Below are positions 37,090-45,582 of a stretch of DNA of 64,000 bases, in pieces (within the stretch, counting starts at the first letter, position 1; every line of letters begins with the position of its first letter). Below the pieces are notes generated by a model. That model saw only the letters and a list, made by a program, of their open reading frames with translations. It did not search any database and was not told the DNA's origin. This stretch comes from Arthrobacter sp. SLBN-122. GTDB lineage: Bacteria; Actinomycetota; Actinomycetes; Actinomycetales; Micrococcaceae. The DNA is taken from assembly GCF_006715165.1 (NCBI RefSeq), contig NZ_VFMS01000001.1, positions 744,001 through 808,000 on the forward strand, written 5' to 3'. Both the position numbers and the translations under genes were made by a program.

Positions 37090-37262
37090 TTTCCTGCGCT
37101 CCTTTCGTACTGCCCGATGAGCCCAAGCTATGCGGCGAAACTCAGCGTTCCCTGAAGGATCGCCAGCAGGTTTGGTCAAGATCCGGTAAAGGAAAACTGC
37201 GGTGATCCACATACTTTGGCCCGCGATCTTCTCTTTGTCGGGGCGTTCCGTATTATTCATGC

Positions 37263-37409
37263 ATGTGGACAAAACAAAGCCAGAGCTTCTGCGCCACCTG
37301 CGGCAGGACCACCAATCACGTCACGCACTTCCAAAAGGATGACGCCGGCGCCCTGGTTGCTGACGTCCGCTGCGTTGAGTGCCCCGAGATCGCCGGGGCG
37401 GTCGCCTAG
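37263..37409 (+). CDS. 48-residue zinc-ribbon-like protein
   Basis: ATG 37263 opens a frame of 48 codons reading MWTKQSQSFCATCGRTTNHV ... VADVRCVECPEIAGAVA. Two CxxC pairs (FCATCG and RCVEC) about 28 residues apart would form a zinc ribbon. A TATTAT -10-like box ends 6 nt before the ATG, so the message may be leaderless. Its TAG stop shares the CTAG with the convergent FtsW/RodA gene stop. Function unknown. Confidence 0.5.
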   Translation: MWTKQSQSFCATCGRTTNHVTHFQKDDAGALVADVRCVECPEIAGAVA

Positions 37410-38644
37410 GTTTTAGAGAGCACCCTGCTTTTGCTGACTGCGCGGTTCTTGCTGGCTGGGCGTGGCAGCGCTCCTCCCGGTCGCGTCACCGCCAGGATCA
37501 CCCCGATGCCGGCCAGCGACGAAACCATGGCCGATCCGCCGTAGGAGATGAACGGCAGCGGCACGCCGATCACCGGAAGCAGGCCGCTGACCATGGCGAT
37601 GTTGATCACCGCCTGTCCCAGGATCCAGGTGATCACGCTGCAGGCCACGATCCTGGAGAAGGTGTCCGTGGTGCGGGCGATGGTCTTGAACACGGCGATG
37701 GCCAAAATGGCGAACAAGCCCAGCACCAGCAGCGTGCCGGCCAGGCCCAGCTCCTCGCCCAGAATCGAGAAGATGAAGTCGTTGTGGGCTTCCGGTATCC
37801 AGTTCCACTTCTGCCGGCTCTGTCCCAGGCCCACGCCGAACCAGCCGCCCGAGGCCAGGGCGTAGGCGCCGTGCTGCGCCTGGTAGCCCACTCCCTGCGC
37901 GTCCTCCTCTGATCCCATGCCCAGCCAGGACGAGATCCGGCCCATGCGGTTGCCGCTGGTGGCCGCGAGCAGCAGGGCCGCCACCACACAGATCAGCCCG
38001 GCCACCGAGAAGACTTTCATTCGGACCCCGCCGTAAAACATGGTGGCGGCGAGGATCATCATGATGATCATGGTGGTGCCCAGGTCGTGTCCCAGCCCCA
38101 CGATCAGCATGATCAGTCCGCCCGCGGGACCCAGCGGAACAACGGCATGTTTCCAATTGGCCAGCAGGGCCTGTTTCCGGTCCAGGATGCCGGCGGCCCA
38201 CACGATCAGCGAGAGCTTGGCGAATTCGGACGGCTGTGCGGTGAAACCACCCACGCTCAGCCAGTTCCGGTTGCCGTTCACGGACATGCCCAGCGGCGTG
38301 AACACCAGCACCAGGGCAACCAGGGAGCCGATCAGCAGCGGCCAGCCCAGCCACCGAATCCGACGTACGGGCATCCGCGCCAGCACCAGCATGATCACCA
38401 CGCCTGCCACGGTCCACATGGCCTGCTTGAGCGGAAGATCGTACGGATTGTTTCCGGCCGCCACGGATTCCACGGACGACGCCGATGCCACCTCCACGAG
38501 TCCGATCGCCGAGAGCGTGAGGACTACCGCCAGGATCAGGGGCCGGAGGCGTCCCGGGGAGTCATCCTCCAGCCACACCGCCAGTTTGCCGAGCCCGCGC
38601 CGGGCAGGACGGCCCGTCACGCGCTGCTTTTGTCCTCTATTCAT
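37406..38644 (-). CDS. FtsW/RodA/SpoVE-family peptidoglycan polymerase
   Basis: A 412-413-residue SEDS-family membrane glycosyltransferase that polymerises lipid II. Conserved: NGNRNWLSVGGFTAQPSEFA near residue 145, GLGHDLGTTMIIM, the EAHNDFIFSILGEELGL loop and LPVIGVPLPFISYGGSAM. These fit FtsW more than RodA. The main ftsW lies in the division cluster elsewhere; this is isolated and divergent from an LCP gene, so it may be a second SEDS enzyme. ATG 38644 (MNRGQKQRVT) is used; open frame extends 18 codons upstream without a ribosome site. Confidence 0.88.
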   Translation of the reverse strand: MNRGQKQRVTGRPARRGLGKLAVWLEDDSPGRLRPLILAVVLTLSAIGLVEVASASSVESVAAGNNPYDLPLKQAMWTVAGVVIMLVLARMPVRRIRWLGWPLLIGSLVALVLVFTPLGMSVNGNRNWLSVGGFTAQPSEFAKLSLIVWAAGILDRKQALLANWKHAVVPLGPAGGLIMLIVGLGHDLGTTMIIMMILAATMFYGGVRMKVFSVAGLICVVAALLLAATSGNRMGRISSWLGMGSEEDAQGVGYQAQHGAYALASGGWFGVGLGQSRQKWNWIPEAHNDFIFSILGEELGLAGTLLVLGLFAILAIAVFKTIARTTDTFSRIVACSVITWILGQAVINIAMVSGLLPVIGVPLPFISYGGSAMVSSLAGIGVILAVTRPGGALPRPASKNRAVSKSRVLSKT

Positions 38645-38846
38645 CTGTCCGTTCCTCAACCTGCACAGCAGGGCTTCCCCCATGGCCGGGCCCATCACCG
38701 GGGCGGATACCGCCGAGAAAAAAGAGTACGCCCTTTGCCGATCTACGCACGCTCCGGCGCGGTGGCGGGGCCGCCGTTCTTGGGGAATTTCCAGCTTGGG
38801 CCTGTAGGGTAGCGGAAATCCGTCCCCTCCCGAAGGTTATTTTGCC

Positions 38847-40379
38847 GTGTTCGGTTCCAGAAAATCCCCCGGCCCGGATCAGGTTGGCTCCCCCGCCGCC
38901 TACCCCGGCCAAGGCGACCTGTACGCCGAAAGTCTGCGCCGCCGTCGGCCTGTCCGCCACGTCCCCCGCTTGCTCAAGGCGCTTACCGCCGTGGTGTCCG
39001 CGCTGCTCCTGGGCGCCGTAGCCTTCGGCGGCTACTGGGCGTGGCGCCTGCAGTCCAACATCAGCTCTTCTGAGCTGACGGCCGGCGGGCAGCGGACCGA
39101 AGGGGCCGTGAATGACAGCACGGACAGGCTGCAGATCCTGGTCCTGGGCTCCGACACCAGGGACGGCAGCAACAGCCAGTACGGCGCAGCGGAGGACTCC
39201 TCCGGGTACGGGCAGTCCGATGTGATGATGCTGCTGGACATTTCCGCTGACAACAAGCATGTGAATGTGGTCAGTTTCCCGCGTGACCTGCTGGTGGACG
39301 TGCCCAAATGCAAGGACCCCAAAACCAACCAGTCATATCCCGCGCAACAGGACGTGATGATCAACAGCGCCATGGCACAGGCTGGCGTCGGCTGCGCCGT
39401 GGACACCGTGAACAAGCTGACCGGCCTGGAAGTGGACCACTTCATGATGGCCGATTTCAACGCCGTGAAGGAACTGTCCAATGCCGTGGGCGGCGTGGAG
39501 GTCTGCGTCAGCGACGCCGTGCACGATCCTGACAGCGGACTGAACCTGCCTGCCGGCACTTCGCAGGTGCAAGGCGAACAGGCACTGGCGTTCCTGCGCA
39601 CCCGGCACGCCTTCGCCAACGGCGGGGACCTGGGGCGCATCCAGGCCCAGCAGGGCTTCCTGGCCTCGCTCAGCCGCAAGCTCAAGTCCGAGGGCACCCT
39701 GGGCAACCCGCAGAAGACCCTCACTATCGCCGATACCATCACCAGGAACCTGACGGTCGACTCGGGGCTGTCCTCCGTCCCGTCGCTGCTGACCATCGCC
39801 AACCGGCTGAAGAACATCGATCCGGCCAGCATCAACTTCATTACCGCACCCACCATGCCGGCGCCGGAGGACCCCAACCGGCTGGCCCTGGATGAACCGG
39901 CGGCCTCCAACTTCTTCACGGCGCTGCGCAACAGCCCTGACCTGAGCCAGCCTGTCCCGACCGCCCCCACCGAGACGCCCGCCACTCCCGCGGCGCCCGC
40001 CTACGACAAGTCACTGCAGCCCGTTTCCATTGCCAACGGCACCGGTGTGACAGGCCGGAGCAACGCCATCGCCGGCCTGCTCTCGGATGCAGGCTTCACC
40101 AACCTGGCCAAGCTTCAGGCCCAGGCGCAGGACAAGACCATGGTCTACTACTCGGCCGGGTTCGAGGACGTCGCGGCGGACGTGGCGGCCCTGTTCGGCC
40201 TGCCGGCAGGCAGCATCCAGCAGGTGGCGAACATCGTGGGCGTGCAACTGTATGCGGGCACTGACTTTGCCACGGGCACCAAACCGGCCGCGCCGCCGTC
40301 GTCCCCCGACTCCCCCGGTGGCGTGGTGGCCCAGACGGGCAGCGACCAGACTTGCCAGTCCGCCAACCCGCTGGGGTAG
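38847..40379 (+). CDS. LytR-CpsA-Psr (LCP) family protein with LytR C-terminal domain
   Basis: A 510-residue membrane-anchored enzyme that transfers secondary polymers (such as arabinogalactan-like or teichoic polymers) onto peptidoglycan. An N-terminal membrane segment at about 43-67 is followed by the LCP domain: LVLGSDTRDG, SDVMMLLDISADNKHVNVVS, FPRDLLVDVP, INSAMAQAG and QALAFLRTRHAFANGGDLGR, which hold the conserved Arg/Asp residues. The C-terminal LytR_C domain (about 390-475) ends with a Pro/Ser-rich tail. GTG 38847. Divergent from the FtsW-type gene, both for wall building. Confidence 0.93.
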   Translation: MFGSRKSPGPDQVGSPAAYPGQGDLYAESLRRRRPVRHVPRLLKALTAVVSALLLGAVAFGGYWAWRLQSNISSSELTAGGQRTEGAVNDSTDRLQILVLGSDTRDGSNSQYGAAEDSSGYGQSDVMMLLDISADNKHVNVVSFPRDLLVDVPKCKDPKTNQSYPAQQDVMINSAMAQAGVGCAVDTVNKLTGLEVDHFMMADFNAVKELSNAVGGVEVCVSDAVHDPDSGLNLPAGTSQVQGEQALAFLRTRHAFANGGDLGRIQAQQGFLASLSRKLKSEGTLGNPQKTLTIADTITRNLTVDSGLSSVPSLLTIANRLKNIDPASINFITAPTMPAPEDPNRLALDEPAASNFFTALRNSPDLSQPVPTAPTETPATPAAPAYDKSLQPVSIANGTGVTGRSNAIAGLLSDAGFTNLAKLQAQAQDKTMVYYSAGFEDVAADVAALFGLPAGSIQQVANIVGVQLYAGTDFATGTKPAAPPSSPDSPGGVVAQTGSDQTCQSANPLG

Positions 40380-40383
40380 TTGG

Positions 40384-41940
40384 TCAACCGGGCGGGGCAT
40401 GAAGGAACCGTGCCAGGCCCTCTTCTGCCGGTGAATGAAGTACGTGGCTAAAATCCGCAGAGCCCGCGACTGATCCCGGCAGTAGCTTGAACGCAGGCCG
40501 CATGTGTTGTGGCCAGTTTGGTGGCTCCCAGTCCTGATGTTCGCTGGCGTAGCGGCGACCGGTGGGTGAGGTCCAGCCGGGTGGTTCGGTCTTGCTGGCC
40601 GCGGTGGGTTTCCAACGTGTGGTGTGCCGGAGTTTGTGGTGTTTTGGGCAGGGCTGTCCCAGGTTGCTGATCCCGGTGGTGCCGCCTTGGTGCCAGGCGA
40701 GGATGTGGTCGGCCTCGTTGTCCAGGGAGTTGTTGCTGCAGCCCGGGAACGGGCACTTGCCGTCCCGCATCCGCAGCCAGGCCCGCATCGCTTTCGTGAT
40801 TCGGTAGCTGGTCCTGCCGATCTCCAGCGGTGCACCGTCGCGCGGGTCCACCAGGACCCGGTGGAAGGAATCGGCGCCGTCCGCGACGAGCCGCCGTGCC
40901 ATGGACGCCGGGATGGGCCCGTACCCGTCCAGGACCGCCGGCTCCTCCGTCACCCCCATCAGCGCGAACACCGGGACCGTCACCAGAACCTGCGCCCGGA
41001 TCGGCGTCGACAGGTGTTCCCGCCCGGCGCCGTCACTCCCGCCGTCGCTCCCATTGGTCCCAACAACGCTGCCCGTCATTCTGGCACCGCTCCCGCTCAT
41101 GTTGCCACTGGTGTCACCGCCCGTGCCCAGCCCACCACTCAGGATCGCTTCGGCAAAGGTATCGGCACGCAGCTGGGGCATGGTGCGGGACTCGTTAGGG
41201 CCATGCATGCCGCGGGAAACAGCGGTGAGCCGGTTCCAGCCCGCCAAGGCCTGGTCCGCGGGCAGGCACGCGCTGAGCCAGGCCATCCCGTCCTTGTCCG
41301 GCCGGAACTCCACCCGCCGGTCCGCCACCCCCTTCGCGTGCCGCTTCTCTATGCTTTCGGCGTGGTGGCGTTCCCGCCACAGCCGGGCCTTGGCCTTGAA
41401 CCGGTGCGCCGGCATCTGCCCCACCGGGCACCCCCGGGCCGCGTCAAGTACGTCAGGGTCCAGGAAATGCGCCTCCAACGCCGCCGCCCCCGCAGGATCA
41501 AGGCTGGCCGTCTCATCGGCCATGGCCACGGCGTGCTGCCACGAGATCACCCCGGCCTGCAACCCCGCCAGGGTCAGCGGCAACCTGGCTGTTACGGCCT
41601 GGGACGTGGCAAGGAAAGACCCCGCAGCCCGCGGACCCAACGCCAGCACGCACCCGATCTCCGCCGCGACCGCCATCTCCTGCGCCACCACCGGCACATC
41701 CGGCCCCGCAACAGCCCAGGCGCTGTCCGCGTACCGCACCGCGGCCTTCGCCTTAAGCCCCGCGATCCCCGCCCCGACCTGCCGGGACCCAGCCAGAATA
41801 TCCAGGCACCCATCCGCCAACCCCGCCAACGGATCATCGGCCGAAAACGGCTCCAAACCCGCCCCATCAACCTCCGCATGAAGCACGGCGAGGGCAGCCT
41901 TGATGTCCTCAAACGCCCTCACCACCGCCGCTTTCCCCAT
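40384..41940 (-). CDS. DUF222 / HNH endonuclease domain protein
   Basis: A 518-residue protein of the type abundant in actinobacteria. The N-terminal DUF222 domain (about residues 20-330) is followed by a C-terminal HNH nuclease: DGKCPFPGCSNNSLDNEADH, ILAWHQGGTTGISNLGQPCP, KHHKLRH. The zinc cysteines and the H/N/H residues are present, so it may be an active nuclease. A Gly/Ser-rich insert (GLGTGGDTSGNMSGSGARMT) lies mid-protein. Start ATG 41940 (MGKAAVVRAF) is chosen on family grounds. Its stop is only 4 bp from the convergent LCP stop. Confidence 0.88.
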   Translation of the reverse strand: MGKAAVVRAFEDIKAALAVLHAEVDGAGLEPFSADDPLAGLADGCLDILAGSRQVGAGIAGLKAKAAVRYADSAWAVAGPDVPVVAQEMAVAAEIGCVLALGPRAAGSFLATSQAVTARLPLTLAGLQAGVISWQHAVAMADETASLDPAGAAALEAHFLDPDVLDAARGCPVGQMPAHRFKAKARLWRERHHAESIEKRHAKGVADRRVEFRPDKDGMAWLSACLPADQALAGWNRLTAVSRGMHGPNESRTMPQLRADTFAEAILSGGLGTGGDTSGNMSGSGARMTGSVVGTNGSDGGSDGAGREHLSTPIRAQVLVTVPVFALMGVTEEPAVLDGYGPIPASMARRLVADGADSFHRVLVDPRDGAPLEIGRTSYRITKAMRAWLRMRDGKCPFPGCSNNSLDNEADHILAWHQGGTTGISNLGQPCPKHHKLRHTTRWKPTAASKTEPPGWTSPTGRRYASEHQDWEPPNWPQHMRPAFKLLPGSVAGSADFSHVLHSPAEEGLARFLHAPPG

Positions 41941-42330
41941 AAACCCATCATGACAAGGGGGTCTGACAATCACTCGAACAGGTATCCAAGGGCGCTATTC
42001 CGGGGCAGGATGTCCGGTCAGGGCTGCGTTGTTGTGTCGTTCAGGTGGAGCTGGCCATCCCGGCAGGAAGCGTTGCCCATCGGTCGACAGCCATAGTTTT
42101 TCCCGAGACTTTGTTTCGTTTGCACCGTTGACTGGTCAGTATGCTTACCATTACGTTTAAGACACGAAAAGTGGCATATGTCACAAGATATGGATTTGTA
42201 AGGTTTTGAAGAATTCGGCCGCTGGCCCAGACTCCCCAGCCGCTAAACGGGGCGGGTGGCTCTTTCAGCGGCCACCCGTCTCGCCATTCGAGGAAGCTCC
42301 GTGGACGCCCGCCCTTGGAAAGGTGGAAGC
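41941..42330. other. Intergenic, partly AT-rich stretch
   Basis: No gene seen in 390 bp. The part from about 42095 to 42225 is clearly AT-richer than its surroundings. It contains GGTCAG-TATG-CTTACC (42134-42149), one mismatch from the dyad at 63779, and TGGCATATGTCACA. It may hold the promoter for the small membrane protein at 42331. Confidence 0.4.
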
Positions 42331-42576
42331 ATGAGCACAACGTCATCTGCCGGCCACGAGGGCTGGATTCTGCCTTGGTACGGCTTCATCCTCGGCCTGT
42401 GCCTGCTGGTACCAACCCTGCTGCGGTTGCAACAGGAAGGCTGGACAGGGGTCACCATCGTTTTCGTGGCAACAGGCACGGCCCTGGTCATCTTCTGCGT
42501 GACCAGGCTGGGGATTGTGCTGAGCCGGACACTGAATTCAATCAAAGCAGAAACTGAAGGGAGCGGCTCTCCCTGA
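42331..42576 (+). CDS. Small two-helix membrane protein, unknown
   Basis: An 81-residue protein from ATG 42331 with GGAAAGGTGGAAG in front. Two membrane helices (about residues 13-30 and 38-60) joined by a short loop, then a polar tail (LNSIKAETEGSGSP). No family recognised. It is followed after 97 bp by another small unknown gene. Confidence 0.6.
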   Translation: MSTTSSAGHEGWILPWYGFILGLCLLVPTLLRLQQEGWTGVTIVFVATGTALVIFCVTRLGIVLSRTLNSIKAETEGSGSP

Positions 42577-42673
42577 CACTCATGCACCAGGGACGCATGA
42601 TCTGCAACAAGCTCCCACAGTCGATTGAGGAGAAGCGCATCAAGTCTCGGCTTGATGTCATCCGGAGGCCCAC

Positions 42674-43003
42674 ATGATCTATTCCGATCCTCGCCCAGCA
42701 GCACTGACCTTGATTGAGTCAGGAGACCTGTCCGTTGAATATCTCTGGCACCAGTACCGCGCACGGGGAGGGACAGCGGATGCCTTGGAACTGGATGCAT
42801 TCATCCACGACGTTCCCCTGCTGCTTGGAGAGCAGGTAGAAATTCTGGAGGTAACCCTGAAACAGCTTCTTCCAACAGAGCCAAAGGCGGGGACTTCCAA
42901 GAAGGGGAGCCAAGGGTTCATCGGTCCCATTTCTACTACCCTCAAACGGGTGCTGGGACTCAAGACTACGAGCCACCGAACCACATCCCGAAAGAAGTCT
43001 TGA
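42674..43003 (+). CDS. Unknown 109-residue protein
   Basis: Starts MIYSDPRPAALTLIESGDLS and contains a helical middle (LELDAFIHDVPLLLGEQVEI) and a basic serine/threonine-rich tail ending TSRKKS. It is preceded by CCGGAGGCCCAC, giving a usable ribosome site. No recognised domain. It could be cytosolic with a nucleic-acid-binding tail, but this is a guess. Confidence 0.5.
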   Translation: MIYSDPRPAALTLIESGDLSVEYLWHQYRARGGTADALELDAFIHDVPLLLGEQVEILEVTLKQLLPTEPKAGTSKKGSQGFIGPISTTLKRVLGLKTTSHRTTSRKKS

Positions 43004-43104
43004 CCGTAGCGGGCGTCCGAAGCGACTTGCCCCGAGGGTTGTCGCAGGCACCACCACAACGATTCATCTTCGCCTGAATACATCAGACGCTGTACTTTAG
43101 ACCC

Positions 43105-43431
43105 ATGCAGACCCTCACCCACGCCCCGGTGCTGGCCCGCTTCGGCTACGCCGTGTCGGACCCCACCCGCGCCCGCGTGCTGCTGGCACTCGCGGAAGCC
43201 CCGTCCTATCCCTCCGACCTCGCGGACAGCCTGGGGGTGTCCCGGCAAAGCATGTCCAACCACCTGACCTGCCTGCGTGGCTGTGGGCTGGTGGTGGCGG
43301 TTCCGGACGGGCGGCGGAGCCGCTATGAGCTGGCGGATGACCGGATCGGCCACGCCATCAAGGACCTGATCAACGTTGTCCTCGCGGTGGACCCGGCCTG
43401 CTGCGCCCCGGACGGGGAGTGCTTCGCATGA
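43105..43431 (+). CDS. ArsR/SmtB-family metal sensor, CmtR-like
   Basis: A 108-residue winged-helix repressor. The recognition region SDLADSLGVSRQSMSNHLTC continues LRGCGLVVAVPDGRRSRYEL; the two cysteines in LTCLRGCG match the CmtR Cd/Pb-sensing pair, and the C-terminal DPACCAPDGEC supplies further cysteines, as CmtR does with its last cysteine. So Cd(II)/Pb(II) or a similar soft metal is the likely inducer. The gene overlaps the CDF transporter by 4 bp (ATGA), which it presumably represses. Confidence 0.87.
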   Translation: MQTLTHAPVLARFGYAVSDPTRARVLLALAEAPSYPSDLADSLGVSRQSMSNHLTCLRGCGLVVAVPDGRRSRYELADDRIGHAIKDLINVVLAVDPACCAPDGECFA

Positions 43432-44156
43432 CCGGCACACTCCACTCCCCCACCACCGAGCGCCGGCAGGTGCTGAGCCGCCGGATCAGGCTCTTCGCGG
43501 CAGCCACCATCACCTACAACGTCATCGAGGCCATCGTGGCGCTGTGGGCGGGCGGCGTGGCCGATTCCTCCGCCCTGATCGGTTTCGGCCTGGATTCGGT
43601 GATCGAGGTAGCCTCCGCACTGGCGCTGTCCTGGCAGTTCTCGGCCAAGGACCCGAACCGGCGGGAGCACCTGACCCTGCGAATGATAGCCATCTCGTTC
43701 TTCGCCTTGGCCGCCTTTGTGGCCGTCGATTCAATTCGCTCCCTGGCGGGCGGCGGGGAAGCACAGCACTCCCTGCCCGGCATCGTCATTGCGGCGCTAA
43801 GCCTGGCCGTCATGCCGGTCCTGTCCTGGGCCCAGCGGCGGGCTGGCCGCGAACTTGGATCGCAGACGGCGGTGGCCGATTCCAAGCAGACGCTGCTGTG
43901 CACCTACCTCTCCGCGGTGCTGCTGGTGGGCCTGGTCCTGAACGGCACCCTGGGATGGTGGTGGGCCGATGCAGGAGCGGCGCTGGTGATCGCCGGCATT
44001 GCCGTGCGTGAAGGCATCAACGCCTGGCGCGGCGACGCCTGCTGCGCTGTTCCGCATGCGCAGGCCAACGAAGCCGAAAACACCGCCTGCTGCTCCGACT
44101 GCTCCAGCAACGCGCAGCCGCAGTCCCTGGGTATGCCCGCCCTCCGGAAGGACTAA
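43428..44156 (+). CDS. Cation diffusion facilitator (CDF) metal efflux transporter
   Basis: A 242-residue CDF-like membrane protein with six hydrophobic segments. GFGLDSVIEVASALALSW corresponds to the metal site of the second helix (Asp present), and ADSKQTLLCTYLSAVLLVGL with WWWADAGAALVIAG to the fifth helix site. The C-terminal cytoplasmic domain is short and ends in a cysteine-rich tail (DACCAVPHAQ ... TACCSDCSSN), unlike typical zinc transporters. Together with the CmtR-like gene it probably forms a cadmium/lead/zinc resistance unit. ATG 43428 overlaps the repressor stop. Confidence 0.85.
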   Translation: MTGTLHSPTTERRQVLSRRIRLFAAATITYNVIEAIVALWAGGVADSSALIGFGLDSVIEVASALALSWQFSAKDPNRREHLTLRMIAISFFALAAFVAVDSIRSLAGGGEAQHSLPGIVIAALSLAVMPVLSWAQRRAGRELGSQTAVADSKQTLLCTYLSAVLLVGLVLNGTLGWWWADAGAALVIAGIAVREGINAWRGDACCAVPHAQANEAENTACCSDCSSNAQPQSLGMPALRKD

Positions 44157-44180
44157 CGCCGCAGCTGGGACTGCGTTAGT
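44152..44180. terminator. Inverted repeat over two convergent stop codons
   Basis: ACTAACGC (44152-44159) and GCGTTAGT (44173-44180) form a perfect 8-bp stem. It contains the TAA stop of the CDF gene and the stop of the convergent acyltransferase gene. Probably a bidirectional terminator; no T-tract. Confidence 0.45.
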
Positions 44181-45465
44181 TGGTCAGCTGGCCCGCAGGC
44201 TGGGGTTCCGTTGCCCGCTGCTTGGCAGCAGCACCTGCCGGGGCGGCGGGCCCCGGCGTCGAACGCCCAGCAGCGGAAGGCCCAGCAGGTGAAGGAGCGG
44301 AAGGTGAACGCACGACGGCGGGCTCCAGCCTTTCGTTCGCCCAGCGCCTGAGCGGCCGCTCAACAAAGCGGAAGGACGCGTATGCCAGCAGCACGGTGAG
44401 GGCTGCGGTCAGCGCGATGCGGAGCGGCAGAGGCGGGATCAGGGGCATCAGCAGCAGGTAGACCGGCAGGTGCCAGAGGTACATGCCGTAGGACAGGTCG
44501 CGCCCGGGTCGGGCAAGCCAGGGATGGCTGAGGATGAGCGAGAGGAAGCCCGCTGGCTGGAGCACCAGGGAGCCGATCAGCACCGCGGACAACAAGGCCA
44601 GCGCTGCGGGCCCGAATGTCCAGAAGAGATTGAACCAGTCGCTGGGGGTGTCCGGTTCCTTGAGCAGGAACAGGGCAGCCACCAGGGTGATCCCGGCCAG
44701 CGGGGCGCCCCAGCGGGAGACGGATGCCAGGGCCGCGTGCAGCCGGGAACCGTGCCGCACGGCGGTGAACAGGAGGGCCAGCGCGCAGCCGATCAGCAGT
44801 TCGTCCGCCCGGGTGTCCGGCCCGTTGTAGATGCGGTCCAGCGGCTCGCCGGCGTTGACCAGCAGGAACCGGTTCAGTACGAAGAAGGCGGCCAGGGCTG
44901 CGGTGGCCAGGGCTGCGGTGCGGACCTTCCAGAATCGGAGCATCGCCAGCAGGAGCAGCGGCCACACGAGGTAGAACTGTTCTTCGACGGCGAGGGTCCA
45001 GGTGGGGCCCAGGGTTTCACCGGCAATGGAGTCGCCGAACAGGCCAAAGTGCGCCAGGTTCATCACGTAGGCGGCGGCGGGAAGGACGAAGCCCGCCTGG
45101 CCGCCCCAACCGGAGGCCGGGAACACGCATCCGACGGCGAGAATCACCGCGCAGAGCGCCAGCAGCGCCGGCCAGAGCCGGGCAAGGCGCTTGGCATAGA
45201 AGATGCCAAGGTGCAGTCGGCCGGTGGCGATCCGCTCCTTCATGATCAGCAGCGTGATCACAAAGCCGCTCAGCGTGAAGAACACGTCCACGCCGATGGA
45301 TCCGCCCGGCATTGAGTCGGTGGCCGTATGGAAGAAGAACACACCCGCCACCGCGATGGTCCGGAGCCCGTCCAGGGCATGCTTGCGTCCGGCGATGAGC
45401 CCTGTTCCGGGCCTCGCCGGGCGTTCCTGTGCTGGCAAAATTCCACTGCTTGACCTCAAAACCAC
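44176..45465 (-). CDS. Acyltransferase, OafA/YrhL family (acyltransferase 3)
   Basis: A 429-residue membrane O-acyltransferase that transfers acetyl or similar groups to surface glycans or other acceptors. Conserved: HALDGLRTIAVAGVFFFHTA near residue 29 (Arg and His), GGSIGVDVFFTLSGFVITLL, the RLARLWPAL segment, and PTWTLAVEEQFYLVWPLLLL. About ten membrane segments follow; the C-terminus carries a Pro/Ala/Ser-rich tail. The start codon is uncertain (GTG 45465 used). No SGNH domain is attached. Confidence 0.9.
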   Translation of the reverse strand: MVLRSSSGILPAQERPARPGTGLIAGRKHALDGLRTIAVAGVFFFHTATDSMPGGSIGVDVFFTLSGFVITLLIMKERIATGRLHLGIFYAKRLARLWPALLALCAVILAVGCVFPASGWGGQAGFVLPAAAYVMNLAHFGLFGDSIAGETLGPTWTLAVEEQFYLVWPLLLLAMLRFWKVRTAALATAALAAFFVLNRFLLVNAGEPLDRIYNGPDTRADELLIGCALALLFTAVRHGSRLHAALASVSRWGAPLAGITLVAALFLLKEPDTPSDWFNLFWTFGPAALALLSAVLIGSLVLQPAGFLSLILSHPWLARPGRDLSYGMYLWHLPVYLLLMPLIPPLPLRIALTAALTVLLAYASFRFVERPLRRWANERLEPAVVRSPSAPSPAGPSAAGRSTPGPAAPAGAAAKQRATEPQPAGQLTN

Positions 45466-45582
45466 TCAGCAATTATATATAACGTTTCCATAACTGCGCT
45501 GGACGAATACTGGACGAATGCTGGCAGGCGGTCCAAATATTCGTCCCTTGTGGCCGGTGGCTGCTGCTCCTAGATTGAACAG

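Noticed and set aside
37090..37272. Upstream extension of the 34-residue membrane peptide to 95 residues
   Set aside because: The strong ribosome site lies directly before the short start, and the extension has no clear start signal and overlaps the zinc-ribbon frame.
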